Part shown: positions 15,762-23,697 of the stretch, piece after piece
Numbering within the stretch: position 1 is the stretch's first letter
How the letters are laid out: every line of letters starts with the position of its first letter
DNA from: Deinococcus sp.
GTDB taxonomy: Bacteria > Deinococcota > Deinococci > Deinococcales > Deinococcaceae
Assembly (NCBI GenBank): GCA_018260375.1
Contig: JAGLBF010000014.1
Coordinates: forward strand, 1-27,537
Direction: 5' to 3'
DNA length: 27,537 nucleotides
Notes under the pieces: model-generated
Database searches by the model: none
What the model was told of the DNA's origin: nothing
The model's input: only the letters and a program-made list of their open reading frames with translations
Made by a program: the position numbers and the translations under genes

Positions 15762-18098
15762 GTGAGCGCTATTTACCAACGGGCCAGGCCGATCAACTGG
15801 GAACAAGTGGTGGGCCAAGAACAGGTCAAAGGCGTGCTGCGCGGCGCTCTAGAGCAGGGCCGCGTGGGGCACGCCTACCTCTTTAGCGGGCCGCGTGGCG
15901 TGGGCAAAACCACCACAGCCAGGCTGATTGCCATGACCGCCAACTGCCAGTCGGCAGGTTCCAAACCCTGCGGCGAGTGCGAAAGTTGCCTGTCTGTACG
16001 CGCAGGCAACCACCCTGATGTGCTAGAGATTGACGCGGCGAGCAATAACGGTGTGGATGATGTGCGCGACCTGCGTGAAAAAGTGGGCCTAAGCGCCATG
16101 CGCGGCGGTAAAAAGATATACATCCTAGACGAAGCCCACATGATGACCAAAGCCGCCTTTAATGCGCTGCTTAAGACGCTAGAAGAGCCGCCAGAACACG
16201 TTATCTTTATCCTGGCAACCACCGAGCCAGAGAAGATTTTGCCCACCATCATGAGCCGCTGTCAGCACTACCGTTTTCGGCGGCTGACTGATGACGAGAT
16301 TGCAGGCAAGTTACAACTCCTGGCCCAGCAAGAGGGCGTACCTGCCGAGGCTGACGCGCTGCAACTGATAGGCCGCCTAGCAGACGGAGCCATGCGTGAC
16401 GGTGAAAGCCTACTAGAGCGCATGCTGGCGAGCGGCGAAGCCATCACCCGCACGGGCGTAGAGCAGGCGCTGGGCCTGCCACCCTCTGAGCGGATGCGCG
16501 GTATGGCAGCGGCTCTGGTGCAACAAGACACGGGCACACTGCTGGCGGGGGCCGCTGCCCTTTACCGCGATGGTTTTGCGGCCCGCACAGTGGTTGACGG
16601 CCTGGTCAGCACCCTGGCCGAAGCGCTGCACGCCAAGCTGGGACTGGGCGGTGAGCCACTTGAAGGCGCAGACATTCCCACGCTGCTGAGCGTACAAGCC
16701 GCGCTAGATGAACAGAGCAGCCGCTTTGCCCGCGCCGCTGACCAGCAAAGCCTAGAGCTGGCCCTGACCCATGCGCTGATGGCCGCGCACGGTGTACAAG
16801 CCGCGCCGCGCCAAAGTAGCCCCGCTGCTCAATCTGGAGCGGCTACCTCTCAGGCTCACCTTGATCAGGACAACAGCGCCGACCTGCTACGCCGTCTGAG
16901 CGCACTAGAGCGCGAGCTGAGTGCCTGGCGAGCAGCAGCACCAGAGGTGGCTCGCCTCTCGCCTATTTCGCCCGCTACGCCCACTGTTCCCACTTCACCT
17001 ACTTTGCCCGCTGCTGACAGCGAACCCACACCAGCGCCACCGCGCACCTCCGCCCGCGCCACTGGAGAGATAAAGCCTGGCGGTAACTGGGCCGATGTAG
17101 TGCAAAAAGCCAGCATGCAGATGCGCGCTTTTCTCAAGCCGGCCCGTATGCACGCCGAAGCGGGTTATGTGAGTTTGAGCTACGACGCTAAAGGCAAATT
17201 TCACGCCAAGCAGGTGTACGACAAGTTTGACGCTATTGGCGAACTGGTGATGCAGGTCTTTGGAGCGGTGACCTTTGAACTGATCTCGCCTGATCACAAC
17301 CGCAAGCAAGTATTAGGCCGAGCACCCCAGCACGCACACGCCGCTACTGCCCCAGCCATTGTTCCAGACATTGTTCCAGCCGTTGAGCCGCTGCCCAGGC
17401 CGCCAGCAGTAACCCAGAACCCGGCTGCGCGCCCTACCCACTTGCCTGCTGAGTTGCCCGACTTTGAACCTACTCGGCGCAGCAGCCCGTCAGCGCGGTC
17501 GCAAACGCCAACGTCCAACCCACAAACGTCAGCAGCCCCAAATCCGGCAACCCCGAACCCAGCAACCCAGGGCAAGATCATGCCCCCCAGCCCCGACGAC
17601 GCTGCTGCCGCGCCGCTCCCCCAACCCGCCCACAGCAAACAGCAGCACGCCGCTGACACGCCGCCTGAGCCTGTAGAGGCGGGGCCACCTACGGCCCAGC
17701 AGCCCGCCGAGGTCTTTATTCCCAGCGAGCCGTATGTGCCCCCTGAGGCGCCGTCCCAAGAACCTGTCTGGGACGATGGGCCGCCCCTGGAGCCTGAGTC
17801 TTTTCATTCGGCTGAAGCGGTAACGGCGGCGCCCGCTTCAGCCCCCCGCCCCGCAGCGGCACAGCCAGCAACCCCACCACGCCGCGATGATATTGCCCCG
17901 AGTACCCCTGCACTCGGCCTCCAAGGCCCAGGCGCAGCCATTCGCAACCACCCTAACTATCAGGAGGTGACGCGGCTTTTTTCGGGGCGGATCAAGGAGA
18001 TGGGAACGGTGAAAAAAGTCACTGACCCTACACCAGAAGCCCAGGACAGCGAAGTGCAAGAGGATGAAGAAGGTCAGGGCGGGGCGCTGGAAGCGTGA
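15762..18098 (+). CDS. dnaX: DNA polymerase III subunit gamma/tau
   Basis: Clamp-loader ATPase of the replicative polymerase. From GTG 15762 the product is 778 residues starting MSAIYQRARP, the usual family start, with a G-rich ribosome site upstream. Domains: AAA+ with Walker A GPRGVGKTT (~residue 45), the zinc module CQSAGSKPCGECESC (~65-79), LDEAHMM and the SRC arginine finger; a collar domain to ~360; a proline-rich linker; a conserved block (GGNWADVVQKASMQMRAFL); a second long Pro/Ala-rich linker; and a short C-terminal box (HPNYQEVTRLFSGRIKEMG) with an acidic tail. The second linker and tail make it longer than many. No A-rich slippery heptamer is seen at a position that would give a short gamma form; the only A6 run (18010-18015) is near the end. 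Confidence 0.96.
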   Translation: MSAIYQRARPINWEQVVGQEQVKGVLRGALEQGRVGHAYLFSGPRGVGKTTTARLIAMTANCQSAGSKPCGECESCLSVRAGNHPDVLEIDAASNNGVDDVRDLREKVGLSAMRGGKKIYILDEAHMMTKAAFNALLKTLEEPPEHVIFILATTEPEKILPTIMSRCQHYRFRRLTDDEIAGKLQLLAQQEGVPAEADALQLIGRLADGAMRDGESLLERMLASGEAITRTGVEQALGLPPSERMRGMAAALVQQDTGTLLAGAAALYRDGFAARTVVDGLVSTLAEALHAKLGLGGEPLEGADIPTLLSVQAALDEQSSRFARAADQQSLELALTHALMAAHGVQAAPRQSSPAAQSGAATSQAHLDQDNSADLLRRLSALERELSAWRAAAPEVARLSPISPATPTVPTSPTLPAADSEPTPAPPRTSARATGEIKPGGNWADVVQKASMQMRAFLKPARMHAEAGYVSLSYDAKGKFHAKQVYDKFDAIGELVMQVFGAVTFELISPDHNRKQVLGRAPQHAHAATAPAIVPDIVPAVEPLPRPPAVTQNPAARPTHLPAELPDFEPTRRSSPSARSQTPTSNPQTSAAPNPATPNPATQGKIMPPSPDDAAAAPLPQPAHSKQQHAADTPPEPVEAGPPTAQQPAEVFIPSEPYVPPEAPSQEPVWDDGPPLEPESFHSAEAVTAAPASAPRPAAAQPATPPRRDDIAPSTPALGLQGPGAAIRNHPNYQEVTRLFSGRIKEMGTVKKVTDPTPEAQDSEVQEDEEGQGGALEA

Positions 18099-18110
18099 CC
18101 GAGGCAGCTC

Positions 18111-18245
18111 ATACGGACTGCCGCTCCATTCCACCACAGTCGAAAAAGCGCCGCCTGCGGCTCTATACCGCGCAGTCCGTATCTTTTCCCACGCGCATCT
18201 GCCCAGATTCAATCAGCAACGACCTGATTTAATCGGAAGACGTAT
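18111..18245 (+). repeat. Interspersed repeat, full copy between dnaX and ispG
   Basis: 135 bp, starting ATACGGACTG, with module 1 closing in CAGTCCGTAT and module 2 ending in CGTAT. The module 2 stem is GATTCAATCAG/CTGATTTAATC with one mismatch. It fills nearly all of the dnaX-ispG gap and ends 12 bases before the ispG start. Confidence 0.92.
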
Positions 18246-18257
18246 GAGGACTAAACT

Positions 18258-19535
18258 ATGCTTATGAGCTTTGACACGCTTTTGCCTCTGCCACTGGGCG
18301 AGCCCTCCCCCCAACAGACCGTCACCCGCCGCCAGACCGTTACCGTCGACGTGGGCGGCGTACCTATCGGCTCGGCCCACCCGGTGGTGGTGCAGAGTAT
18401 GACCAACACCGACACGGCGAATGCCGAAGCCACCGCCCTACAGGTGGCGCAACTGGCCCGCGCTGGGTCGGAACTGGTGCGCGTGACCGTCAACACCCGC
18501 GAGGCCGCCGCCGCTCTGCCCGAAATTGTGCAACGTCTGGCGGATATTGGTATCAATGTGCCGATTGTGGGCGACTTTCACTACAACGGTCACATTCTGC
18601 TGCGCGAGTTTCCAGAGGCTGCGCGTCTGCTCGCCAAATACCGTATCAACCCCGGCAACGTAGGTACAGGCCAGCGCCATGATGAAAACTTTGCCACCAT
18701 GATTGAGGTGGCCCGCGAATTTGACAAGCCCGTGCGCATCGGCGTGAACTGGGGCAGCCTTGACCAGCAGGTTTTGGCCCGCCTGATGGACGAAAACGCG
18801 GCGGCGGGGCATCCCAAATCGCCCACCGACGTGACCATTGACGCCATGATTGTCTCGGCGCTGGAATCAGCCCGCTACGCCGAGGAGCTGGGCCTGTCAC
18901 ACGACAAAATCCTGATTTCGGTGAAGGTCAGCAGTGCGCCTGAACTGTGGCAGGTTTACCGCCAGTTGGCGCCGCTGTGCGATTACCCGCTGCACCTGGG
19001 CCTCACCGAAGCGGGCATGGGTATGAAGGGCATGGTGGCGAGCAGTGTGGCCCTCGCGCCACTGCTGATAGACGGTATTGGCGACACCATCCGCGTGAGC
19101 CTCACGCCGGAGCCGGGGGCCTCGCGCAAGCTGGAAGTAGAGGTGGCCCAGCAGATACTGCAAAGCCTGGGCCTGCGCCAGTTTCTACCGCAAGTGACCA
19201 GTTGCCCCGGCTGCGGGCGCACCACGTCGCAGTTTTTTCAGGAGTTGGCGCAGAAGATTCAGGATTACATCCGGGATACTATGCCCGACTGGAAGGCCAA
19301 ATATCCTGGCGTGGAGGACATGCAGGTGGCGGTGATGGGCTGCGTGGTCAACGGCCCCGGCGAGAGCAAGCACGCTAACATCGGCATTTCCTTGCCGGGA
19401 ACAGGCGAAGACCCACGCGCCCCCGTCTATCAGGACGGCAAACTGCTGACCACACTGAAGGGGCCGCGCATCGCCGAGGAGTTTCAGGAATTGCTGGAGA
19501 AGTATGTGGAAGGGCGGTATGGGGCGGGGAGTTGA
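18258..19535 (+). CDS. ispG: 4-hydroxy-3-methylbut-2-enyl diphosphate synthase (IspG/GcpE)
   Basis: Penultimate enzyme of the non-mevalonate isoprenoid pathway; it reductively opens the cyclic diphosphate MEcPP using a [4Fe-4S] cluster. 425 residues. The N-terminal TIM-barrel is seen from [11 protein letters not shown] through GDFHYNGH and INPGNVG, and the C-terminal cluster domain from SCPGCGRT (two Cys) and GCVVNGPGE (third Cys). Two starts are possible: ATG 18258, with GAGGA 7 bases upstream, and ATG 18264, which is 6 bases after TAAACT in leaderless layout. The last ~57 bases of the gene occur again at 20565-20622, flanking a small gene cassette. The gene itself is intact. Confidence 0.97.
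   Translation: MLMSFDTLLPLPLGEPSPQQTVTRRQTVTVDVGGVPIGSAHPVVVQSMTNTDTANAEATALQVAQLARAGSELVRVTVNTREAAAALPEIVQRLADIGINVPIVGDFHYNGHILLREFPEAARLLAKYRINPGNVGTGQRHDENFATMIEVAREFDKPVRIGVNWGSLDQQVLARLMDENAAAGHPKSPTDVTIDAMIVSALESARYAEELGLSHDKILISVKVSSAPELWQVYRQLAPLCDYPLHLGLTEAGMGMKGMVASSVALAPLLIDGIGDTIRVSLTPEPGASRKLEVEVAQQILQSLGLRQFLPQVTSCPGCGRTTSQFFQELAQKIQDYIRDTMPDWKAKYPGVEDMQVAVMGCVVNGPGESKHANIGISLPGTGEDPRAPVYQDGKLLTTLKGPRIAEEFQELLEKYVEGRYGAGS
19477..19535 (+). repeat. Left copy of the duplicated ispG 3' end
   Basis: The last 59 bases of the working ispG gene, coding ...[18 protein letters not shown] and stop. By eye, about 53 of 59 aligned positions match the right copy at 20565-20622, with one gap. 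The two bracket a ~1.03 kb cassette. Confidence 0.88.
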
Positions 19536-19585
19536 TGGTTCCGCTACGCTAATGGTTGATGGTTGATGGAACTCAAGTATTTAAG

Positions 19586-19803
19586 ATGAGAGAATCACTA
19601 AAACAAAAGACTGTTGCCATCTGTGAAGAAAAATAGCCAGCAAAGGCAAAGACGTTGGCTTATCATTATATGCCTTCTTCAACAATAAGAATACTGAGCC
19701 AGAATTACTTATGGAAGCGGCAATATGGTGGATAAAGACGCACGAACTAGACCATTTTGAAAAGGCGGCTAAAATTAAAGCACTTATTCAGTCCGAGCCT
19801 TAG
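19586..19803 (+). pseudogene. Frameshifted small gene, DUF6500-like
   Basis: Starts ATG 19586 and reads MRESLKQKTVAICEEK, then meets TAG at 19634. In the -1 frame the protein continues ASKGKDVGLSLYAFFNNKN... to TAG at 19801, ending KIKALIQSEP. Restoring one A to the A5 run at 19629-19633 gives EEKIASKGKDVGLS, an uninterrupted ~72-residue product that I recall as the DUF6500 family pattern (function unknown). The homopolymer position means a sequencing error, real decay, or slippage of the ribosome at the run next to the stop codon are all possible. It is the first gene of the cassette between the two ispG tails. Confidence 0.72.
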
Positions 19804-19808
19804 AGTCT

Positions 19809-20279
19809 ATGTCAGACGAACTCTTAGTCATTGAACGCCTAGTCTACGAACGGTGGGGCGGTGAAAAGCCTTCCAGAAGGCCTTAGAACCATAGCCCGCA
19901 GCCAGAAATGGACATTTGAGACACTACCCGAAGTCAGCTCTTACCCCAGCAGTTATCAGGGCTTGGAATGGCGCGACAGCTACGGCGCTTGCGTAGGCCG
20001 GTCGTTGCACACGTTAAATATCTCGGCGGTGTCCACACAAAAGCCCGAATGGGGATTACCGTCGGAATTCCACCTGACTTCGCAGGAGCCACTGTTTGAG
20101 GCACTAAGCGCAGATGGAAGTCTGATTTTGCCCGGTACCAACTGGCTGCTTGCACCGCTCACCGAAGCAAACAAGGAGGCCCTACTCTACTTGGCTCTAG
20201 CTACGACTGGGAAGCCTACAACCTCAAATACTGGAAGCCGTACACGTGTGCCGAGGCACTGTTCAATCACTGGGACTAA
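19809..20279 (+). pseudogene. Small gene with two compensating frameshifts, unknown function
   Basis: The ATG at 19809 gives MSDELLVIERLVYERWGGE, then runs into a stop. Removing one A from the A4 run at 19864-19867 joins it to a frame (W-G-G-E-S-L-P-E-G-L-R...) that stays open past 20190. A second shift, one G missing at 20193-20194, joins that to GSSYDWEAYNLKYWKPYTCAEALFNHWD-type residues and a TAA at 20277-20279. The Trp/Tyr-rich composition of the last frame is far more protein-like than the alternative tail ending at 20289. The restored product is ~156 residues. No family recognised. It ends 2 bases before the next start, so the three genes once formed an operon. Confidence 0.65.
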
Positions 20280-20281
20280 AC

Positions 20282-20566
20282 ATGAATGACCAACCCCCAA
20301 CTGTCTGGATTTTTCACGGCAACGGCGCAAGATTTGCCTCGGGTGTGTTCTCTACACGGGCGGGAGCCGAGGCGTGGATAAGGCAACATGGTTTAGCAGG
20401 CGTGCTGACCGAATACCCGCTAGATAGCGGGGCGTATGATTGGGCTATTCAAGAGAGGCATTTCACACCCAAAAAAGAACATCATACCAGCGCCGAATTT
20501 ATACAAAGATTTACTTCGGCCTTTCAACAACATGAGCATTATCTTCACACAGAAGATGAAACATAG
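20282..20566 (+). CDS. Small DUF7710-like protein
   Basis: An intact 94-residue product beginning MNDQPPTVWIFHGNGARFAS. It carries GVFSTRAGAEAWIRQHGLAG and TEYPLDSGAYDWAIQ, followed by FTPKK and a histidine-rich C-terminus with FIQRFTSA, a pattern I recall from the DUF7710 domain (function unknown). Such small soluble proteins often sit in variable gene clusters; an immunity-like role is only a guess. Start chosen at ATG 20282, 2 bases after the preceding (broken) gene. Its TAG stop overlaps the first bases of the right-hand ispG tail, marking the cassette boundary exactly. Confidence 0.75.
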   Translation: MNDQPPTVWIFHGNGARFASGVFSTRAGAEAWIRQHGLAGVLTEYPLDSGAYDWAIQERHFTPKKEHHTSAEFIQRFTSAFQQHEHYLHTEDET

Positions 20567-20622
20567 GAGTTTCAGGAATTGCTGGAAAATATGTGGAAGG
20601 GCGATATGGGGCGGGGGCTTAA
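20565..20622 (+). repeat. Right copy of the duplicated ispG 3' end (decayed)
   Basis: Matches 19477-19535 with one deleted base and five substitutions by eye. If the deleted base is restored, it codes [18 protein letters not shown] and stops at TAA 20620-20622, so it is a genuine old gene end rather than a chance copy. It lacks the rest of ispG. Confidence 0.88.
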
Positions 20623-20759
20623 GCCTTTTTGTCACCAAACACAAACACCTGCAACCCGTGGCCTAACGCCGCTTTTTGCCATTCTAGTTCCGCTGCTACA
20701 TCGCCGCCCACAAGTCTGACTGCTTTACGCGCTAAGGCTGCGGCGCGGGTCGGGGACTT
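20619..20759 (-). pseudogene. C-terminal fragment of an unknown gene, cut by a repeat
   Basis: On the minus strand an open frame of ~46 codons runs from the edge of the repeat at 20760 to TAA at 20619-20621. It ends in GLQVFVFGDKKA, with RKAVRLVGGDVAAELEWQ before it, which has convincing protein composition. There is no start codon, and an in-frame TAG appears as soon as the repeat begins. The stop overlaps the stop of the old ispG tail in CTTAAG, as expected for two genes that once converged. Family not recognised; a weak likeness to an enoyl-CoA hydratase C-terminus is not enough to name it. Confidence 0.5.
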
Positions 20760-20893
20760 CTACCGACTGCGCTCCATTCCAGCACAGTCGGGAAGGCACC
20801 GCCTGTACCGCCATACTAGGGAACCCGTAGCTTTTCCCACTTTCATCCGCCCCCGTTAATCAGAAGCTACCTGATTTAATCGGCAGTCTGTAT
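20760..20893 (+). repeat. Interspersed repeat, full diverged copy overlapping the VOC gene end
   Basis: Starts CTACCGACTG, module 1 closes in CCCGTAG (the first base and its partner have both changed, keeping the pair), and module 2 ends CAGTCTGTAT. The module 2 stem TTAATCAG/CTGATTTAA lies at ~20854-20877. It supplies the last codons and the stop of the VOC-family gene. Confidence 0.82.
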
Positions 20894-21256
20894 TTCCTCC
20901 TCTTGCAGCAGTTCTACCTGCCGCCCGTCAGGATCTATCACAAACGCCATGGCCCGCCCACTAGGGCTCGCCTGCACTGCACGGCTCAGACCTGCGTCCT
21001 GGGTTTGCAGGCGCGCTAAACTCGTAGTCAGGTCAGGCAGTATAAGGGCAATATGTTCGGCCCAGTGTGGATAAGGCGCACGCTGCTCGCCCTCAATGAC
21101 CAAAAACTGTAACTTGCCGCCCCCCACAAAGCGCAAAACTATACGGCGGTAGCCCTCATGGGTGGTGATATCTTTGATGACCGTAGCACCGAGTGCGGTG
21201 TAAAAACGCAACACCTCGTCAGGGTGCGTGGTGATAAAAGAAACGTGCTTGAGCAT
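20876..21256 (-). CDS. VOC-fold (glyoxalase/bleomycin-resistance-like) protein
   Basis: 126 residues forming one vicinal-oxygen-chelate domain: an N-terminal MLKHVSFITTHPDEVLRFYTALG half and a C-terminal half with HWAEHIALILPDL, ending in FVIDPDGRQVELLQ, the hallmark of the family with its metal-ligand Glu. The substrate is unknown. TACACT on the minus strand (21264-21269) sits exactly 7 bases before the ATG, so the mRNA is probably leaderless. The final residues EIQTAD and the stop codon are encoded by the right end of the repeat at 20760-20893, so the original C-terminus was replaced by the element. Confidence 0.9.
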   Translation of the reverse strand: MLKHVSFITTHPDEVLRFYTALGATVIKDITTHEGYRRIVLRFVGGGKLQFLVIEGEQRAPYPHWAEHIALILPDLTTSLARLQTQDAGLSRAVQASPSGRAMAFVIDPDGRQVELLQEEEIQTAD

Positions 21257-21320
21257 AGGCTTTAGTGTAATACGGCTTGCGATTAAACCTTATTAAACAC
21301 GCGGTAAAAGACTGGTGCTC

Positions 21321-21455
21321 ATACGGACTGCGCTAAATTCCACCACAGTCGGGAAGACACCGCCTGCGGTTCCATACTGCACAGTCCGTATGCTGTTCCC
21401 ACTCGCATCCGCTCGGATTGATTCGGAAGTACGCCAAATCAATCGGAATCCGTAT
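21321..21455 (+). repeat. Interspersed repeat, full copy (subfamily 1)
   Basis: Nearly identical to the copy at 9726-9861, with the same module 2 (GATTGATT...AATCAATC...TCCGTAT). The rest of the 21257-21660 gap shows only AT-rich sequence without a credible gene. Confidence 0.92.
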
Positions 21456-21660
21456 CAGTTACCAAAACAACGTAAAAGCCGCCCTGATGAGGCGACTAGA
21501 AGTTCACAAAAGTAAGTTTATAACAGTAGCTTTACACGAGTAGCTGGTATACAAGCGCTTAATGGTTCTGAGCACCGCTGCAACTTGCTTATTAATAAAA
21601 ACTATAGCGCGGTATACAGCGGCTGTCAAGTGTATGCACCCGCCAAAACGGTTAAAGCGC

Positions 21661-22554
21661 TTACCACTCGCCTGCTTGCTCCAGAGTTACTGTGCCAGAC
21701 AGGGTTTGCCCGGGCTCAAGCACCTGCATACCTGTGTTGCTTACACCCCGCGCAGCAAGATTAAAGGCGTCAGTGGCGTGGCTTACAGGCTCAAGAGCAA
21801 AACTGCCGTCTGGCGCGGCAAACAGTACCACATGGCCAAACTCAGGCGTAGCGCGTATGGTCAGTGTGCGCTCAGGCCACTGCAGGCGGGCCTCACCTTG
21901 CCACCCTTGCAGTACATCATCCAGCTTGAGCCCTGTGAGCGCGCGCGGCTGAGCAAAGTTGAGCTCGGCTGGCAGAGGCACGGCCGCACCCAGTGGCAAA
22001 CTCTGCGCGTCGTTTTGGTACCACCCCTGCGCCAGCAGTTGCAAAGTGGTCTCTTGTTCCACTGCAAAATACGGGTGAAGGCCCATACCCGCAGGCATAG
22101 CGCTGTCTGACTCATTGGTGAGGCTAAGGCGGATCTCTAAGGCCGCGCCGCGCAGCTCGTAGTGCATCTGCGCACTAAAGGCCCAGGGCCAATTGATATC
22201 AGCAAAGTGGCGGCTGTCAAAGCGGGCTTGCAAGCCCCATTCACCGTTTGCCTCAACCTGCCAGGGCCGGTTACGCACGTCGCCGTGTTGGGTCAGCCCG
22301 TCAGCGGTGGTGGGCTTAAGCTGAATGTGCCGGCCCGCAAAATCAAACGCCGCGCCGCGTATACGGTTGCTAAACGGCAGCAGCGCAAATGAAGCACACT
22401 GGCTACTGGTTTTGATATCTGCCAAGTGGACAGGCCGCATCACAAGTCGCCCTGACGCGGCGCGCAGACCCAGCACACTGGCCCCTAGTTCGGGAAGGAT
22501 ATCCAGGTGCCAGTGGCTGCTCCTCAGGCTCAGGATTTGCATAGTATTTTGCAT
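21661..22554 (-). CDS. Aldose 1-epimerase family protein
   Basis: 297 residues of the galactose-mutarotase fold, which interconverts the alpha and beta anomers of sugars in the cytoplasm. Seen: LLPFSNRIRGAAFDF near residue 59 (substrate-binding Asn-Arg), LTQHGDVRNRPW with the conserved His near 90, GLHPYF with the second key His near 158, and a C-terminal VLEPGQTLSG, where the catalytic Glu normally lies. The sequence is closer to the YeaD/LacX-like or generic GalM branch than to E. coli GalM, so the sugar cannot be named. Three GCATGGC heptamers at 11-bp spacing cover the start codon. A second ATG four codons in is possible. Confidence 0.93.
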   Translation of the reverse strand: MQNTMQILSLRSSHWHLDILPELGASVLGLRAASGRLVMRPVHLADIKTSSQCASFALLPFSNRIRGAAFDFAGRHIQLKPTTADGLTQHGDVRNRPWQVEANGEWGLQARFDSRHFADINWPWAFSAQMHYELRGAALEIRLSLTNESDSAMPAGMGLHPYFAVEQETTLQLLAQGWYQNDAQSLPLGAAVPLPAELNFAQPRALTGLKLDDVLQGWQGEARLQWPERTLTIRATPEFGHVVLFAAPDGSFALEPVSHATDAFNLAARGVSNTGMQVLEPGQTLSGTVTLEQAGEW

Positions 22555-22579
22555 GGCCTAAGCATGGCATACGCATGGC
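22551..22579 (-). promoter_or_regulatory. Three heptamers at helical spacing over the epimerase start
   Basis: GCATGGC occurs at 22551, 22562 and 22573, exactly 11 bases apart, so all three lie on one face of the helix. The first contains the start codon (complement). Possible protein-binding site. Confidence 0.35.
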
Positions 22580-22674
22580 CCAATCAGTGAACAACGTTGA
22601 AAAGGCGTGAAGGGTATCTGCGTAGTTGAACAGGCAGGCATGTTGACCAACTTACTTGCTCGGTTAACCTCGCC

Positions 22675-23385
22675 CTACTTGCGGCTGCTCAGCGCATGGT
22701 GAATCAAAATGCCGGCTGCTACACTCGCATTGAGGCTTTGCACCTGGCCGCGCACGGCGATACTTACCAGTTCGTCGCACTTTTCGCGCACCAAACGGCG
22801 CATACCTTCGCCTTCTGCACCGATCACCAGGGCCAATTTACGCTCATAATCCAGGCGGTGAAGGTCGGTGGCGGCTTCACCCGCTGCGCCGTAGACCCAT
22901 ATCCCGTCTTGTTTAAGGCTGTCTATCAGGCGGGGCAGGTTTTTGGTTTGGGCCACAGGCAAATAGCTGGTGGCCCCTGCCGCCGCTTTGGCTACGGTGG
23001 CGTTCAGCGGAGCACTGCGCCGCTCTTCTACCACGACGCCGTGTGCGCCCAGCACCTCTGCGCTGCGGATGATCGCTCCAAAGTTGCGCGGGTCAGTGAT
23101 GCCGTCAAGCAAAATGATGAGCAGCTGCTCGCCCTTTTGCTCAGCGTGGTTCAGGATGTCATCCAGGGTGGCCCACTGGGGGTCTTCTACCTCAGCGATC
23201 ACGCCCTGATGCTGGGTGGTGCCTGCCAGTTGGTCTAGCTCAATGCGCGGGGCAAAGCGCAAGATGACATCAAATTCTTTAAGCTGGCGCACCAAACTTT
23301 CTTCTACGCCCCGGGCAACCAGTACTTCGCTGACTACACCCGACTGCAAGGCTTCTAACACTGGATTACGACCATAAAGCAACAT
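22675..23385 (-). CDS. rlmB: 23S rRNA (guanosine-2'-O-)-methyltransferase RlmB (SpoU/TrmH family)
   Basis: Probably methylates the ribose of G2251 (E. coli numbering) in 23S rRNA, using SAM. 236 residues from MLLYGRNPVLEAL, the family's usual first line. An N-terminal substrate-binding domain (~1-75) is followed by the SPOUT knot with DGITDPRNFGAIIRSAEVLG, then LVIGAEGEGMRR and QVQSLNASVAAGILI, the three signature motifs. Start chosen at ATG 23385, which lies 6 bases after TATGCT (23392-23397, minus) in leaderless layout. The frame opens 66 codons further upstream, but that stretch is decayed repeat DNA. Confidence 0.94.
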   Translation of the reverse strand: MLLYGRNPVLEALQSGVVSEVLVARGVEESLVRQLKEFDVILRFAPRIELDQLAGTTQHQGVIAEVEDPQWATLDDILNHAEQKGEQLLIILLDGITDPRNFGAIIRSAEVLGAHGVVVEERRSAPLNATVAKAAAGATSYLPVAQTKNLPRLIDSLKQDGIWVYGAAGEAATDLHRLDYERKLALVIGAEGEGMRRLVREKCDELVSIAVRGQVQSLNASVAAGILIHHALSSRK

Positions 23386-23490
23386 GGCGTTAGCATAGCG
23401 GGAATAAAGCCCCACAAGTCGCAAAGAGCCGCCTGGCCTGAGTGTGAGTGTCGGCTGACCCAGTATCACAGCACACTGTGAGTCATGCAG

Positions 23491-23594
23491 CGTGCGCTTC
23501 ATTCCAGCACCGTCCCAGTAACGTTCCAGAGGCACCACCTGGGCTACCGCCAAGTCCGTACTGTTTCCTAACGTGTTCAACACGGTGCAAGTGA
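23491..23594 (+). repeat. Decayed copy of the interspersed repeat
   Basis: Reads CGCTTCATTCCAGCACCGTC then AAGTCCGTACTGTTTCCTAA then CGTGTTCAACACGGTGCAAG, matching in order module 1, its closing arm, and the tail variant seen at 25441-25460. It explains most of the 23386-23697 gap and the false N-terminal extension of rlmB. Confidence 0.6.
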
Positions 23595-23697
23595 GTAGGC
23601 AAAAAGTAGCGGCTGGTGGAAATGCAGCGGATTCGGGGGCTTTCCTCGGATACGCAGAACGGTAACTGGGATCTACTTAGCCTTTAGTATAGTGAAC

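Noticed and set aside
18010..18015. A6 run in dnaX as a programmed frameshift site
   Set aside because: It lies about 30 codons from the end of the gene, too late to yield a gamma-sized product, and has no proper heptamer framing.
21562..22110. 182-residue plus-strand open frame
   Set aside because: It is the antisense shadow of the aldose epimerase gene, with no family features.
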